This document shows, piece after piece, positions 9,580-19,034 of a stretch of DNA of 64,000 bases (positions are counted from its first letter, which is position 1; every line of letters starts with the position of its first letter). Under the pieces are notes generated by a model, which was not told where the DNA came from, searched no databases, and saw only the letters and a program-made list of their open reading frames with translations. The DNA is from Saprospiraceae bacterium (GTDB lineage: Bacteria > Bacteroidota > Bacteroidia > Chitinophagales > Saprospiraceae): contig JADJYH010000040.1 of assembly GCA_016719855.1 (NCBI GenBank), forward strand, positions 30,742 to 94,741. Reading direction: 5' to 3'. The position numbers and the translations under genes are program-made.

Positions 9580-9797
9580 TGTTTTTAACACAAACAGTTT
9601 ATTGACGTTGCCGCAGGCGTAGGTTGCAAAGGCAGTGATTGGAATGATTTTGGTAAAGTGAGCCAATAGCGCAATGAAATTGTTTTTTACTGGAAAAATT
9701 AGAAACAATGCTACACTTGGTTGTTTGTGCAAAAATTTCTTGCAACCAACAGCAATTTTCCTCATAATTCTCCCCCTCTTGCTATTCCGCCCTCGTC

Positions 9798-9831
9798 TCT
9801 GCAATCCGATAGTTGCAGAATGATTTTTTTT
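9798..9831 (+). terminator. Weak hairpin plus T-run upstream of gene B
   Basis: TCTGCAA pairs with TTGCAGA across an eight-base loop, followed after a few bases by eight T. It could be a second terminator or an attenuator in the leader of gene B, 48 bases before its ATG. Confidence 0.35.
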
Positions 9832-9878
9832 GATAGAACCCACGCCAACTAGCACTCAAACTGAACAAACACACACCA

Positions 9879-11366
9879 ATGCGAATACTACAACACAGAA
9901 CCTTCCTTGCTACTATTGCCCTTGGTCTTTTTCTTTTTGTGGCAAATGCATCGGCATTATCTTTTGCCGAGAAATCCATTATTCGACTTAAAGCAAGTGT
10001 GAACCTGAAGCTGAATTTGCTTGGCATTGAGCGTGGATTATTGGTTCTGCCTCCTTCTCCGCCCACCACGGTCTCTGTTCGGGTCAATGTTGGGAGCGAT
10101 GATGCGGAGCAGAATCTGTCTACAGGAGCAGTAACTGTGAACAGCAACGACCTGGAACTGGTAGTGGACGTTTCGGCCAGCCAATTAATTGGGATGCGCT
10201 TCAATGGAATGGCAATACCGGCTGGAGCTATCATCACCAATGCATACATAGAGTTTGAAACAGATGCGGTGTGGAGCAACGCCTGTAACCTCACCATCCA
10301 GCGTCAGGCTGCGGACAACCCTACGACATTTACCACGGCAGCAAACAATTTGTCCACTCGGACTAAAACCACTGCCTCAGTGGCCTGGTCGCCTGCCGCT
10401 TGGAACACCATTGACGAGAAGCAGCAGACGCCTGATTTGAAGGCTATCCTCCAAGAAATCGTAAACAGGCCAGGCTGGGCGAGTGGCAACAGCATTGCCA
10501 TGTTGATACAAGGAACCGGCACAAGGGAAGCGGAATCTTATGAAGGGGAAGCCACGGCTGCCCCGTTGTTGGTAATCCAATATGCATTGGTAGAAAGTTG
10601 CGGAAATGGTATTGATGACGATGCCGATGGTTTGATAGACGGTGCTGACCCCGATTGTGGATCATACTGCCCCACTGGGGGGCTATCACTTGAACGCTGG
10701 ACAGGGATTGGAAGTGGCAATGCTGTCTCAGACCTGACTTCCAATTCCAATTACCCAAATTATCCATCAGAAACTGGAGTGCTGACAAGTTTTGACGGGC
10801 CAGACAATTATGCCGACAATTATGGAACAAGGGTGAGGGGTTTTATTAGACCCTCACAAACAGGTATCTATACATTCAATCTCACTTCTGATGACGGCAG
10901 TGAATTGTATCTTAGCACTGATGCCAGTTCAGTCAATAAAGTTTTGATTTCCTCAGTTTCCGGTTATACAGGAACAACAGAATATTCAAAATACGCTTCG
11001 CAGACTTCTTCCAATATCGCATTGGTTGCTGGGCAAAACTACTATGTGGAATTGTTGCAAAAAGAAGGAGGTGGAGCTGACCATTTCCAAGTTTATTGGA
11101 AGACACCTTCCAATGCTTCCTGGACGATAATTCCAGGAGGAAATTTGTGCCCCATAACATGTTCAGAAAATTGCGGGAATGGGACAGACGATGACGGTGA
11201 CGGTCTAATAGATGCAGCAGATAGGGACTGCAGCACTTTTTGTGCAACTGGGAACTTGTCATTGGAACGATGGCTAGGAATTGCAGGGACTAACGTTTCG
11301 AACTTGACCAGTAATGCGAACTACCCAAACTCCCCCTACGGAAACAAGCACCCTGACCAGTTTTGA
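9879..11366 (+). CDS. Giant secreted protein B, N-terminal part (DNRLRE-like, PA14; frameshifted)
   Basis: This is the first part of a protein of about 2270 residues. The ATG at 9879 starts a good signal peptide (MRILQHRTFLATIAL to about NASALS). Residues 60-240 resemble the DNRLRE/carbohydrate-binding beta-sandwich found in large secreted proteins (INAYIEFETD-like and LIQGTGTREAES stretches); this is a weak call. A MopE-like metal motif (CGNGIDDDADGLIDGADPDC) precedes the first PA14 domain (SLERWTGIGSG to WTIIPGGNLCP). A second MopE-like motif then leads into a second PA14 domain. The frame breaks inside that second domain at a C5 run (11332-11336): by comparison with the first copy one C is extra. 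The real continuation is the frame of the next entry. Confidence 0.87.
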   Translation: MRILQHRTFLATIALGLFLFVANASALSFAEKSIIRLKASVNLKLNLLGIERGLLVLPPSPPTTVSVRVNVGSDDAEQNLSTGAVTVNSNDLELVVDVSASQLIGMRFNGMAIPAGAIITNAYIEFETDAVWSNACNLTIQRQAADNPTTFTTAANNLSTRTKTTASVAWSPAAWNTIDEKQQTPDLKAILQEIVNRPGWASGNSIAMLIQGTGTREAESYEGEATAAPLLVIQYALVESCGNGIDDDADGLIDGADPDCGSYCPTGGLSLERWTGIGSGNAVSDLTSNSNYPNYPSETGVLTSFDGPDNYADNYGTRVRGFIRPSQTGIYTFNLTSDDGSELYLSTDASSVNKVLISSVSGYTGTTEYSKYASQTSSNIALVAGQNYYVELLQKEGGGADHFQVYWKTPSNASWTIIPGGNLCPITCSENCGNGTDDDGDGLIDAADRDCSTFCATGNLSLERWLGIAGTNVSNLTSNANYPNSPYGNKHPDQF

Positions 11367-14300
11367 TGGCCCTGATAATTATGGCGACAACTACGGAACA
11401 AGGGTTCGGGGGTTTCTTAGTCCTACCCTGACGGGGAATTATTCCTTTAACCTTACAGGTGACGATGGATGTGAATTTTATCTTGGTACAAGTGCGGACC
11501 CAATTTCCAAAATGCAGATAGCTTCTGTGCCGGGATGGACCAATGTTACCGAATACACAAAATATGCAACTCAAACTTCTTCGGGGATTTACCTGGTAGC
11601 TGGACAAAAATACTACCTCGAATTGCTGCAAAAAGAAGAAGGAGGGGGCGACCATTTCCAAGTGTATTGGAAGACGCCATCGAGTTCGACCTGGACGATA
11701 ATACCAGGAACCAATCTCAGACCATTATTTTGCACAGAAATATGCGACAATGGTTTTGATGATGACGGCGACGGATTGACGGACTGTGCCGATTCTGACT
11801 GTACCACGGGCAGTTATGCTACCGCTGTTTACAGTCAAACAGGTGTTGTCAATCCAAACAACGCCCTTGGTGCACCGAACGATGTAGCGGCGCAATTGTA
11901 CGACACAAACGACCAGATGATACTGGATTTTGGAACCGCCAAACCATCAGGTTCAGTCTTCACCATTCGCTGGAGAAGGGATGCAGCCTCCTCTTCCAAT
12001 CCAACCGTTTCAGTGGAGCGATCTTCTAATGGAACTACATTCACAGCCGTAACGGGTAGCCCGTTCACCTTTAGTACGACTAGTTTTTTCAATCAAAATG
12101 TCATCGTGAGCGCAAGTACCCGCTACTTGCGGTTTATCAATACCAATACCTACAACACGGATTTGGATGCAGTTACAGCCGTTGCCTGCGTCTTGGAAAA
12201 CTGTACCAATGGTGTGGATGACAACGGGAATGGCTTGGTGGATTGTGCAGATAGCCAATGCCCGCTTCCAACGGCGAGCGTTTCCGGTACAAATACCATT
12301 TGTGCTGGCGCAAATACCATATTGACAGCCAGTGGGGGTGGCACCTATTTGTGGAGCACAGGAGCGACTACGGCAGCCATTACTGTCACGCCAGCCTCCA
12401 CAACAACCTATACTGCAACTGTGACGAGTGCCACCAATGGCTGCACAGCAACTGCCACTCGGACCGTAACGGTGAACAGCAACCCGACAGCGAGCATTTC
12501 AGGCACCAATACGATTTGCGTTGGCGGCAGCACGACCCTGACGGCGAGCGGCGGCGACACCTACGCATGGAGCACTGGGGCTACCACGGCTGCCATCAGC
12601 GTCACGCCTGCAACCACCACGACTTACACCGTGACCGTGACCAATGCCAGCGGCTGTACGACGACTAGCAACCGGACGGTGACGGTCAATACATTGCCCA
12701 CAGCCAGCGTTTCGGGAACCAATACGATTTGTGCTGGCGGCAGCACGACCCTGACGGCGAGCGGTGGCGGCACCTACGCATGGAGCACCGGGGCTACAAC
12801 GGCTGCCATCAGCGTCACGCCTGCAACCACAACGACCTACACGGTGACCGTGACCAATGCCAGTGGCTGCACGGCCACATCAACCCGAACGGTCACGGTA
12901 AATTCTTTGCCAGTGGCCAGCGTCAGCGGCACGAACGCCATCTGTACGGGTGGCAGCACGACATTAACTGCCAGCGGCGGCGGCACCTACTCGTGGAACA
13001 TGGGATCAACGACGGCGGCCATCACGGTCAGCCCCGCATCAACTACGACCTACACCGTCACGGTGACGAATGCCAGCGGCTGCACGGCCACTGCTACCCG
13101 AACGGTCACGGTAAATTCTTTGCCAGCGGCCAGCGTCAGCGGCACGAACGCCATCTGTACGGGTGGCAGCACGACATTAACTGCCAGCGGCGGCGGCACC
13201 TACTCGTGGAACATGGGCTCAACGACGGCGGCCATCATGGTCAGTCCCGCATCAACTACGACCTACATCGTCACGGTGACGAATGCCAGCGGCTGCACGG
13301 CCACTGCTACCCAAACTGTCACGGTAAATTCTTTGCCAACGGCCAGCATCAGCGGTACGAATACCATCTGTTCGGGTAGCAGCACAACCTTAACGGCCAG
13401 TGGTGGCGGCACTTACTCATGGAGTACTGGCGCAACAACGGCAGCCGTCACGGTCAGCCCTGCTTCAACAGCTACCTACACCGTGACGGTGACGAATGCC
13501 AGCGGCTGCACGGCCACTGCTACCCAAACTGTCACGGTTAACGCTTTGCCTTCGACTGGAATCAGTGGCACCAACATCATCTGTTCGGGCGGTAGCACGA
13601 CACTGACAGCGGGTGGTGGGGGCACTTATTCTTGGAGCACAGGAGCAACTACGGCGGCCATCACGGTCAGCCCGGCTTCCACCACTACTTATACCGTAAC
13701 GGTGACGAACATCAATGGCTGTACTGCCGCTTTCAGTCGGACGGTAACAGTTAATTCTTATCCGACGGCCAACATCAGCGGCACAAACACCATCTGCTCA
13801 GGTGGCAGCGCCACACTGACAGCGAGCGGTGGAGGCACCTACGCTTGGAGTACTGGCGAAACAACGGCGGCGATCACGGTCAATCCCATTATTACTACGA
13901 CCTACACGGTGACAGTGACGAACACCGGTGGCTGCACGGCCACTGCTACCCGAACGGTGACATTGACCACTTGCGCTGAAATATGCAACAATGGCATTGA
14001 TGACGACAACGATGGCCAGGCGGATTGTGATGATTCACAATGTGGGCCGAACGCAAATGCTGGCTCGAATGTCAATATCTGCACTTCATCCAGCACACTC
14101 CTCACTGCTGCTGCATTCGGTGGTGTTGAACCTTACACTTTCAGTTGGAGCAATGGCCTTGGTGCTGGCACAAGCCACTTAGTAAACCCGGCCTCGACCA
14201 CAACGTATTATGTCACCGTAACAAGTGCTTCTGGCTGCACCTCCGTTGATAACGTAGTAGTGACGGTCGTTCCTTGCCCCGAAGACTGCACCGATGGGAT

Positions 14301-16701
14301 TGACAATGATAGTGACGGCTTGATTGATTGTGACGATCCCGATTGTCAGTTGATTGGTCGGCCCCAATTGGCCGATGACATTTTCGAAACTTGCCCCGGA
14401 GCCGTTTTCACGGAACAGCCCATTTTTAACGACAATAATTTACAAAACTCGCAGTACAGCATTTATCAGCAACCTGTGAAAGGCAACGTGTCCATCAATC
14501 AACAGGGTGTTTTCATTTATACACCTTCAATTTCGACTTGCGGCATTGACAGCTTCATGTACCAGGCTTGCAACGTCGCCTCCGGGTGCTGCGACCAGGC
14601 CAAAGTGATACTGATGATAGGCGATAACGAACCGCCTGAATTCAAAAACCTGCCTGCCGACATCTCCATCAGCTGTGACGAGCCGGTTCCTAATGCTCCG
14701 TTGGTGTATGCAGTGGATGATTGCCCCGGTATTTTTCTTTCTTTCGAAGAATCCGACACCTGGGAAAACACAGGTAGCTGCCAGAATTACGCCATCATAA
14801 GAACCTGGGAGGCGACTGACAATTGCGGCAACATCGCAACAGGTATTCAAACCATCACGGTTGAAGACCTCAGCGGGCCAGAGATTTTTAGGGTTTATAC
14901 ACTGTCAAACGGAAAGAAACTGCTGGCCGGCATCGTTCAAAATACAACGACCGTATGGCAGGATGTAAAATTCCCTATCAATTTCGACGCTCCCCCGCTC
15001 GTTTTCTCGCAGGTGGTGTCAACGAATGATGCTGCCCCCATCGTTGTTCGCCAGCGGAATGTCAATCTGGAAGGTTTTGAAATGAAATTACAGGAGGAAG
15101 AAGACGCAGATGGCATTCATACTCCAGAAAGCGTAGCCTGGATGGCCGTGGAAGAGGGAGTGGTGGCGGATAACAGCCTCCTCGAAACCATGCTTTCAAC
15201 TGGTGTATCGAACAGCTACAAGACTTTGAGCTTCGTGCAAAGTTTTGCACAAGCGCCAGTGTTCCTTGCCTGTGCGCAAACCACCCATGAAGACGACCCA
15301 TTCGGCATCCGCCACAACAACCCCACGAACAGTTCGATTCAAGTGAAGTTGGAAGAAGAGCAATCCGCCAACGGCGAAACCACGCACACCGGCGAAGATG
15401 TGGCCTGGCTGGCTGTCAATGCCGGTGACATCGTGAACGAGAACGATGACTTTATTGCCGTTGCTGGCAAGATTTCACTTAGCGGAAACTGGCAAACCAT
15501 CAACTTGGGCAGGTCTTTAACCAAGCCTGTGGTGCTGTTTGGCGGACAGCCAACGGGCAACGACCCCGCCACCATCCGAGTCAGGAATGTGACCGGCAGC
15601 AGTTTTGAGGTGAGGATTGAGGAATGGGACTACCTGAACGGCAATTTTCCAAACAGAACCGTCTCCTACCTCGTGGTGGAAGGAAGCGTGCCTGCCCGTG
15701 TGGAAAATCACTGTGCCATTAACCCCGTTGAGCTCCTCCCTGATTTGGACGTGTTTGCGGTCGATAACTGTGATGACTATTTGGCATTTGATTATTCTAA
15801 AGAAAGCCAGATAAGCTCCCAGGGTGAGTTGACAACCTACACTTGGTCGGCCTTGGACGATTGTGGCAATGAAACTAAAATAACAAGTATAGATACCTGC
15901 CTGCTGGCTGCCGTAACATTGAAGACCGGCGTGTACGGTGCCTTCATCGGCAACAACACTAACCCGCTAATGCGGGACAATCTGCGTACAAAGGGCCTCC
16001 TTCCGCTCACTGAACCCTACAGCAACCTGTCTGGCTTCTATCACAAGGGAGCGGGTGGTGGAGAGGAGACCACGCCCGAAATGCTGGCCGTGACTGGAGG
16101 TAATGCCATCGTAGATAGGGTTTTTATCGAAATTCGAGATGCACAAGAGCCGCTCATCGTGGTTGCCACGAGTTCTGCTTTGCTTCAGCGGGACGGCGAC
16201 ATTGTAACAGCCGAAGGCGACCCCGTCATCTTTTTCCAGGGTGTGCAGGAAGGGGCATATTATGTCTCCATTCGCCATCGCAACCACCTGGGTTTGATGT
16301 TCGGTAACGCTGAATTCCTCACCCTTACCGACCCTCCACTCCTCGATTTCAAGTTGATAAATGAAATCGTGAACGGTGGTTCCACTGCTGGCAAAATACT
16401 GAACAACACTCGCTGCATGTGGTCGGGCGACCTCAACAGTGATAGTCGGGTTATTTACCAAGGGCCTCACAACGACGTGTTTACCCTGTTTTCCGAGGTG
16501 ATGTCGGATTACAACAACGTGGGCAACCTTGCGAATTTCATTAAACAAGGCTACCTCAATACTGACATAAACATGGATGGGTATGCAATTTATCAAGGGC
16601 CAAACAACGACCGTTCGATGTTATTGCTCAATACCGTGCTTTCTCATCCAGCAAATTATTTGTTATTGGCCAATTTCATAGCTATGGAAGCAATACCTTG
16701 A
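11314..16701 (+). CDS. Giant secreted protein B, main part (PA14, Ig-like repeats, H-lectin-like, dockerin-like C-terminus)
   Basis: True homology in this frame begins at about 11335. In order it has the rest of the second PA14 domain, a MopE-like motif, a galactose-binding-like sandwich (GVVNPNNALGAPND region), and eight Ig-like repeats of 71 residues (12271-13977). Two more MopE-like/Ig-like units follow, then a cadherin-like unit starting CPGAVFTEQPIFNDNN and one HYR-like unit. Next are three successive modules resembling the H-type lectin fold (14917-15700; pattern W-x-x-V-x-F ... P-x-V-F ... R-N-x-x-x-x-G-F-x-x-x-L-x-E-E). A module with ALLQRDGD and YYVSIRHRNHLG follows. The end is a dockerin-like pair with IYQGP-x-N-D and a final EAIP. 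There is no recognisable T9SS tail. It is a paralogue of C and D. Confidence 0.88.
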   Translation: MRTTQTPPTETSTLTSFDGPDNYGDNYGTRVRGFLSPTLTGNYSFNLTGDDGCEFYLGTSADPISKMQIASVPGWTNVTEYTKYATQTSSGIYLVAGQKYYLELLQKEEGGGDHFQVYWKTPSSSTWTIIPGTNLRPLFCTEICDNGFDDDGDGLTDCADSDCTTGSYATAVYSQTGVVNPNNALGAPNDVAAQLYDTNDQMILDFGTAKPSGSVFTIRWRRDAASSSNPTVSVERSSNGTTFTAVTGSPFTFSTTSFFNQNVIVSASTRYLRFINTNTYNTDLDAVTAVACVLENCTNGVDDNGNGLVDCADSQCPLPTASVSGTNTICAGANTILTASGGGTYLWSTGATTAAITVTPASTTTYTATVTSATNGCTATATRTVTVNSNPTASISGTNTICVGGSTTLTASGGDTYAWSTGATTAAISVTPATTTTYTVTVTNASGCTTTSNRTVTVNTLPTASVSGTNTICAGGSTTLTASGGGTYAWSTGATTAAISVTPATTTTYTVTVTNASGCTATSTRTVTVNSLPVASVSGTNAICTGGSTTLTASGGGTYSWNMGSTTAAITVSPASTTTYTVTVTNASGCTATATRTVTVNSLPAASVSGTNAICTGGSTTLTASGGGTYSWNMGSTTAAIMVSPASTTTYIVTVTNASGCTATATQTVTVNSLPTASISGTNTICSGSSTTLTASGGGTYSWSTGATTAAVTVSPASTATYTVTVTNASGCTATATQTVTVNALPSTGISGTNIICSGGSTTLTAGGGGTYSWSTGATTAAITVSPASTTTYTVTVTNINGCTAAFSRTVTVNSYPTANISGTNTICSGGSATLTASGGGTYAWSTGETTAAITVNPIITTTYTVTVTNTGGCTATATRTVTLTTCAEICNNGIDDDNDGQADCDDSQCGPNANAGSNVNICTSSSTLLTAAAFGGVEPYTFSWSNGLGAGTSHLVNPASTTTYYVTVTSASGCTSVDNVVVTVVPCPEDCTDGIDNDSDGLIDCDDPDCQLIGRPQLADDIFETCPGAVFTEQPIFNDNNLQNSQYSIYQQPVKGNVSINQQGVFIYTPSISTCGIDSFMYQACNVASGCCDQAKVILMIGDNEPPEFKNLPADISISCDEPVPNAPLVYAVDDCPGIFLSFEESDTWENTGSCQNYAIIRTWEATDNCGNIATGIQTITVEDLSGPEIFRVYTLSNGKKLLAGIVQNTTTVWQDVKFPINFDAPPLVFSQVVSTNDAAPIVVRQRNVNLEGFEMKLQEEEDADGIHTPESVAWMAVEEGVVADNSLLETMLSTGVSNSYKTLSFVQSFAQAPVFLACAQTTHEDDPFGIRHNNPTNSSIQVKLEEEQSANGETTHTGEDVAWLAVNAGDIVNENDDFIAVAGKISLSGNWQTINLGRSLTKPVVLFGGQPTGNDPATIRVRNVTGSSFEVRIEEWDYLNGNFPNRTVSYLVVEGSVPARVENHCAINPVELLPDLDVFAVDNCDDYLAFDYSKESQISSQGELTTYTWSALDDCGNETKITSIDTCLLAAVTLKTGVYGAFIGNNTNPLMRDNLRTKGLLPLTEPYSNLSGFYHKGAGGGEETTPEMLAVTGGNAIVDRVFIEIRDAQEPLIVVATSSALLQRDGDIVTAEGDPVIFFQGVQEGAYYVSIRHRNHLGLMFGNAEFLTLTDPPLLDFKLINEIVNGGSTAGKILNNTRCMWSGDLNSDSRVIYQGPHNDVFTLFSEVMSDYNNVGNLANFIKQGYLNTDINMDGYAIYQGPNNDRSMLLLNTVLSHPANYLLLANFIAMEAIP
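12271..13977 (+). repeat. Eight tandem 213-bp repeats in gene B
   Basis: Eight direct repeats start at 12271, 12487, 12700, 12913, 13126, 13339, 13552 and 13765. The period is 213 bp (216 for the first). Each encodes a 71-residue Ig-like unit of the form S-G-T-N-x-I-C ... T-L-T-A-S-G-G-G-T-Y-x-W-S-T-G-A-T-T-A-A-I ... C-T-A-T. Copies at 12913 and 13126 differ at only a handful of bases, while others are more diverged. This is consistent with a recent duplication or gene conversion. Confidence 0.92.
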
Positions 16702-16746
16702 TTTTATTGGTGAACGCAGGCTTTTACCTGCATCCACCAATAAAAT
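16701..16746. terminator. Long hairpin after gene B
   Basis: A perfect 12-base stem (ATTTTATTGGTG with CACCAATAAAAT) encloses a second stem of GCAGG with CCTGC. A-rich and T-rich ends on both sides allow termination in either direction. It begins at the last base of the B stop codon. Confidence 0.7.
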
Positions 16747-17129
16747 TGGCATGAATTATGCCTCCTTATTGAGTTCTTAATCCTCCTCCATTTTTTTTCT
16801 CCCTTTCTATAAGACATTTTTTTTTGAACAAACCACTTTTTCCAGACTGACCCAGTCCGGAAAGCCAGTCTTATTAATTGACAAAGAACAAACGACTGCA
16901 AAAATGAGAGCAGAACAAACACAAAGCACTTTTTGCCTTTCCTCGATTTTCCACTTCGAAAGAAAACTGGTTTGTGCTCCAAATCCCCAAGGATACCTGT
17001 ACAGGTTTTCCTTGAGTTGTTATCGTTGTTTTGAACTGTTGGCTCCTTTGCTCAAAATTCAATCTCCCGTAACCAGGGCTTCGAGATACTAACGGGAATA
17101 TTCGAAAAACACTAACAAACACTATTGAA
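16747..17129. other. Intergenic region between giant genes B and C
   Basis: This 383-base AT-rich gap contains no convincing gene on either strand. It probably holds the promoter and leader of gene C, but I cannot point to a good -7/-33 pair. Confidence 0.5.
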
Positions 17130-19034
17130 ATGAATTTTTTACAAACAATCGAGAACGCTTTTGGGCAGATGCCTTGTGTAAAACAGAGGCATTGTAAAAG
17201 TATCCCGCTCCTGGACGCCCATGACTCAATCTGGAGTCATTTCGCCTTACCGCTACTGGCGATTGCCTTTCTTTCGGCATTTTTGATGCCTTCCTTCTCT
17301 TGGGCTGGGGACGACCACCGTGCATTTCCACCTGTTTTATTTGTCCCGGAAATTTGCAACAACGGTATCGACGACGACGGCGACGGGCTGATTGACCTTG
17401 CTGACTCCGATTGTGCTCCCTGCTCCACCACAGTTTTTTTTACCGAAACCTTCGGAACAGGTGGGAGGACCACAACTTCTTACACGAACTTTTGCTATGA
17501 AGATGGAAGTGGAAATGACTGCCTTCAGTTCGCTCCTTCCACCGAAATCAATGACGGGGAATATGCCATTGCACAGGCTCCCAACCCTATCGGCGGCCAC
17601 CCGACCTGGACCTATTCCGGCGACCACACGGGCGATGCTGGAGGCCGGATGATGGTGGTAAATGCCGACCTGACACCCGGTGAATTTTACAGAAGGACCA
17701 TCACCGGCGTTTATCCCAATGCAGATGTTACCGTTGAGCTTTGGCTGAGGAATACGATCATGCCGGGTTACGATTTGCTGAAGCCCAATGTGACATTCAA
17801 GCTGTTGAATAGCTCGAACGCGGTGCTGGGTTCCATCTCCACAGGTGATATTCCTGAAGACAATACCTGGAAAAAATATTCTCTCAGCCTGAATCCCGGC
17901 AATTTAACTTCAGTAAAAATTGTCCTGGTCAATAACGGGCCTGGCGGGGAAGGCAATGATTTGACATTGGACGATATAGTTGCCAAGCAAGTCTTGACAC
18001 CACCAGCACCTACCTTAAGTGCCACTTGTGCCAATCCGACTGCCACGATTTCCGTCACGGCCCCCACCGGTGCTAATCTGCAATACAGTATCAATGGTAC
18101 AACTTACCAATCAAGCACCTCGTTTGCCGGAGTATCCGCAGGCACTTACAATGTCACTGTCAAAAACGCAACTACCGGATGCTTCTCTCCAGCTACCGCC
18201 ATCACGGTGTACAATGCACCAACCATCTCTGTTCAACCGGGGGGTGGTACAATTTGCTCAGGTAGCGCCTACAACCTTAGCGTGTTAGCAGCCAACGCTG
18301 CAACTTATCAGTGGCAAAGCAGCACGAACAACGTAACTTTCACCAATATTTCTGAGGCAACATCAAGTAACTACAACACTGGCATCCTGACTTCAACGAC
18401 CTACTATCAGGTGTTGCTCAACAATGGTACATGCAGCCTGACTTCCGGCAAGGCGACAGTGACGGTGCAGGTTTGTCCCGAAATCTGCGACAACGGCCTC
18501 GACGATGATAACGACGGCCTGACTGACTGTGCCGACCCCGATTGTACTACTACGGGAGGGTATGCCACGGCGGTGACATCGCAAACCGGCATCACCAACC
18601 CAAACAATGCGCTGGGCGCACCAAATAGCACTTTTGCCAAACTGTATGAAACTGGAGACCGACTTGTCCTGGACTTCGGGGTCGCCATTCCTGCTGGCGG
18701 CAAGTACATCATTACCTGGCGCAGGAAATCAACCTACACCAACACGGTGGCAGCCAACATGGTAGTCGAAGAATCAGCCAACAACTCCACTTTTACTCAA
18801 AACGCCGTCAAACCTTCCACGAGTTCAAAAACCACTTTCGTCACCACCACCATGACCACTGGTGTGCCTACCCGGTACATCCGGTTGAAAACCAATGGTG
18901 GCACTGATGACGATTTTGTAATTGATGCAGTGACCCGAATTACTTGTCTGCTTGAAATTTGTAACAACGGCCTCGACGACGATGGCGACGGCCTGGCCGA
19001 TTGTGCCGATTCCGATTGTGGTGGCGCTCCGTAG
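17130..19034 (+). CDS. Giant secreted protein C, N-terminal part (frameshifted)
   Basis: This is the first 634 residues of a protein of about 2270 residues. The ATG at 17130 gives a long n-region and a hydrophobic segment at about residues 37-57 ending FSWAGDD, plausibly a signal peptide with an extended start. A MopE-like motif (ICNNGIDDDGDGLIDLADSD) is followed by a beta-sandwich resembling secreted carbohydrate-binding modules (FTETFGTGGRT to LTLDDIVAKQ), then two Ig-like units. A further MopE-like motif, a galactose-binding-like unit close to that in B (GITNPNNALGAPNS) and another MopE-like motif complete the part. The frame stops at TAG 19032-19034. One missing G at CCG-GTAGCC explains the stop, because VANAGGNATICTGG continues in the -1 frame. 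Confidence 0.87.
   Translation: MNFLQTIENAFGQMPCVKQRHCKSIPLLDAHDSIWSHFALPLLAIAFLSAFLMPSFSWAGDDHRAFPPVLFVPEICNNGIDDDGDGLIDLADSDCAPCSTTVFFTETFGTGGRTTTSYTNFCYEDGSGNDCLQFAPSTEINDGEYAIAQAPNPIGGHPTWTYSGDHTGDAGGRMMVVNADLTPGEFYRRTITGVYPNADVTVELWLRNTIMPGYDLLKPNVTFKLLNSSNAVLGSISTGDIPEDNTWKKYSLSLNPGNLTSVKIVLVNNGPGGEGNDLTLDDIVAKQVLTPPAPTLSATCANPTATISVTAPTGANLQYSINGTTYQSSTSFAGVSAGTYNVTVKNATTGCFSPATAITVYNAPTISVQPGGGTICSGSAYNLSVLAANAATYQWQSSTNNVTFTNISEATSSNYNTGILTSTTYYQVLLNNGTCSLTSGKATVTVQVCPEICDNGLDDDNDGLTDCADPDCTTTGGYATAVTSQTGITNPNNALGAPNSTFAKLYETGDRLVLDFGVAIPAGGKYIITWRRKSTYTNTVAANMVVEESANNSTFTQNAVKPSTSSKTTFVTTTMTTGVPTRYIRLKTNGGTDDDFVIDAVTRITCLLEICNNGLDDDGDGLADCADSDCGGAP

Larger units (their letters stand above)
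9512..9878. other. Intergenic region between giant genes A and B
   Basis: This 367-base gap holds a strong terminator directly after A and a second, weaker hairpin followed by a T-run just upstream of B (9798-9831). I see no gene in it. Confidence 0.6.

Noticed and set aside
12271..13977. Regularly spaced repeats considered as a CRISPR-like array
   Set aside because: The unit is 213 bp with no short repeat and unique spacer pattern, stays in frame and encodes Ig-like units. It is a coding tandem repeat.
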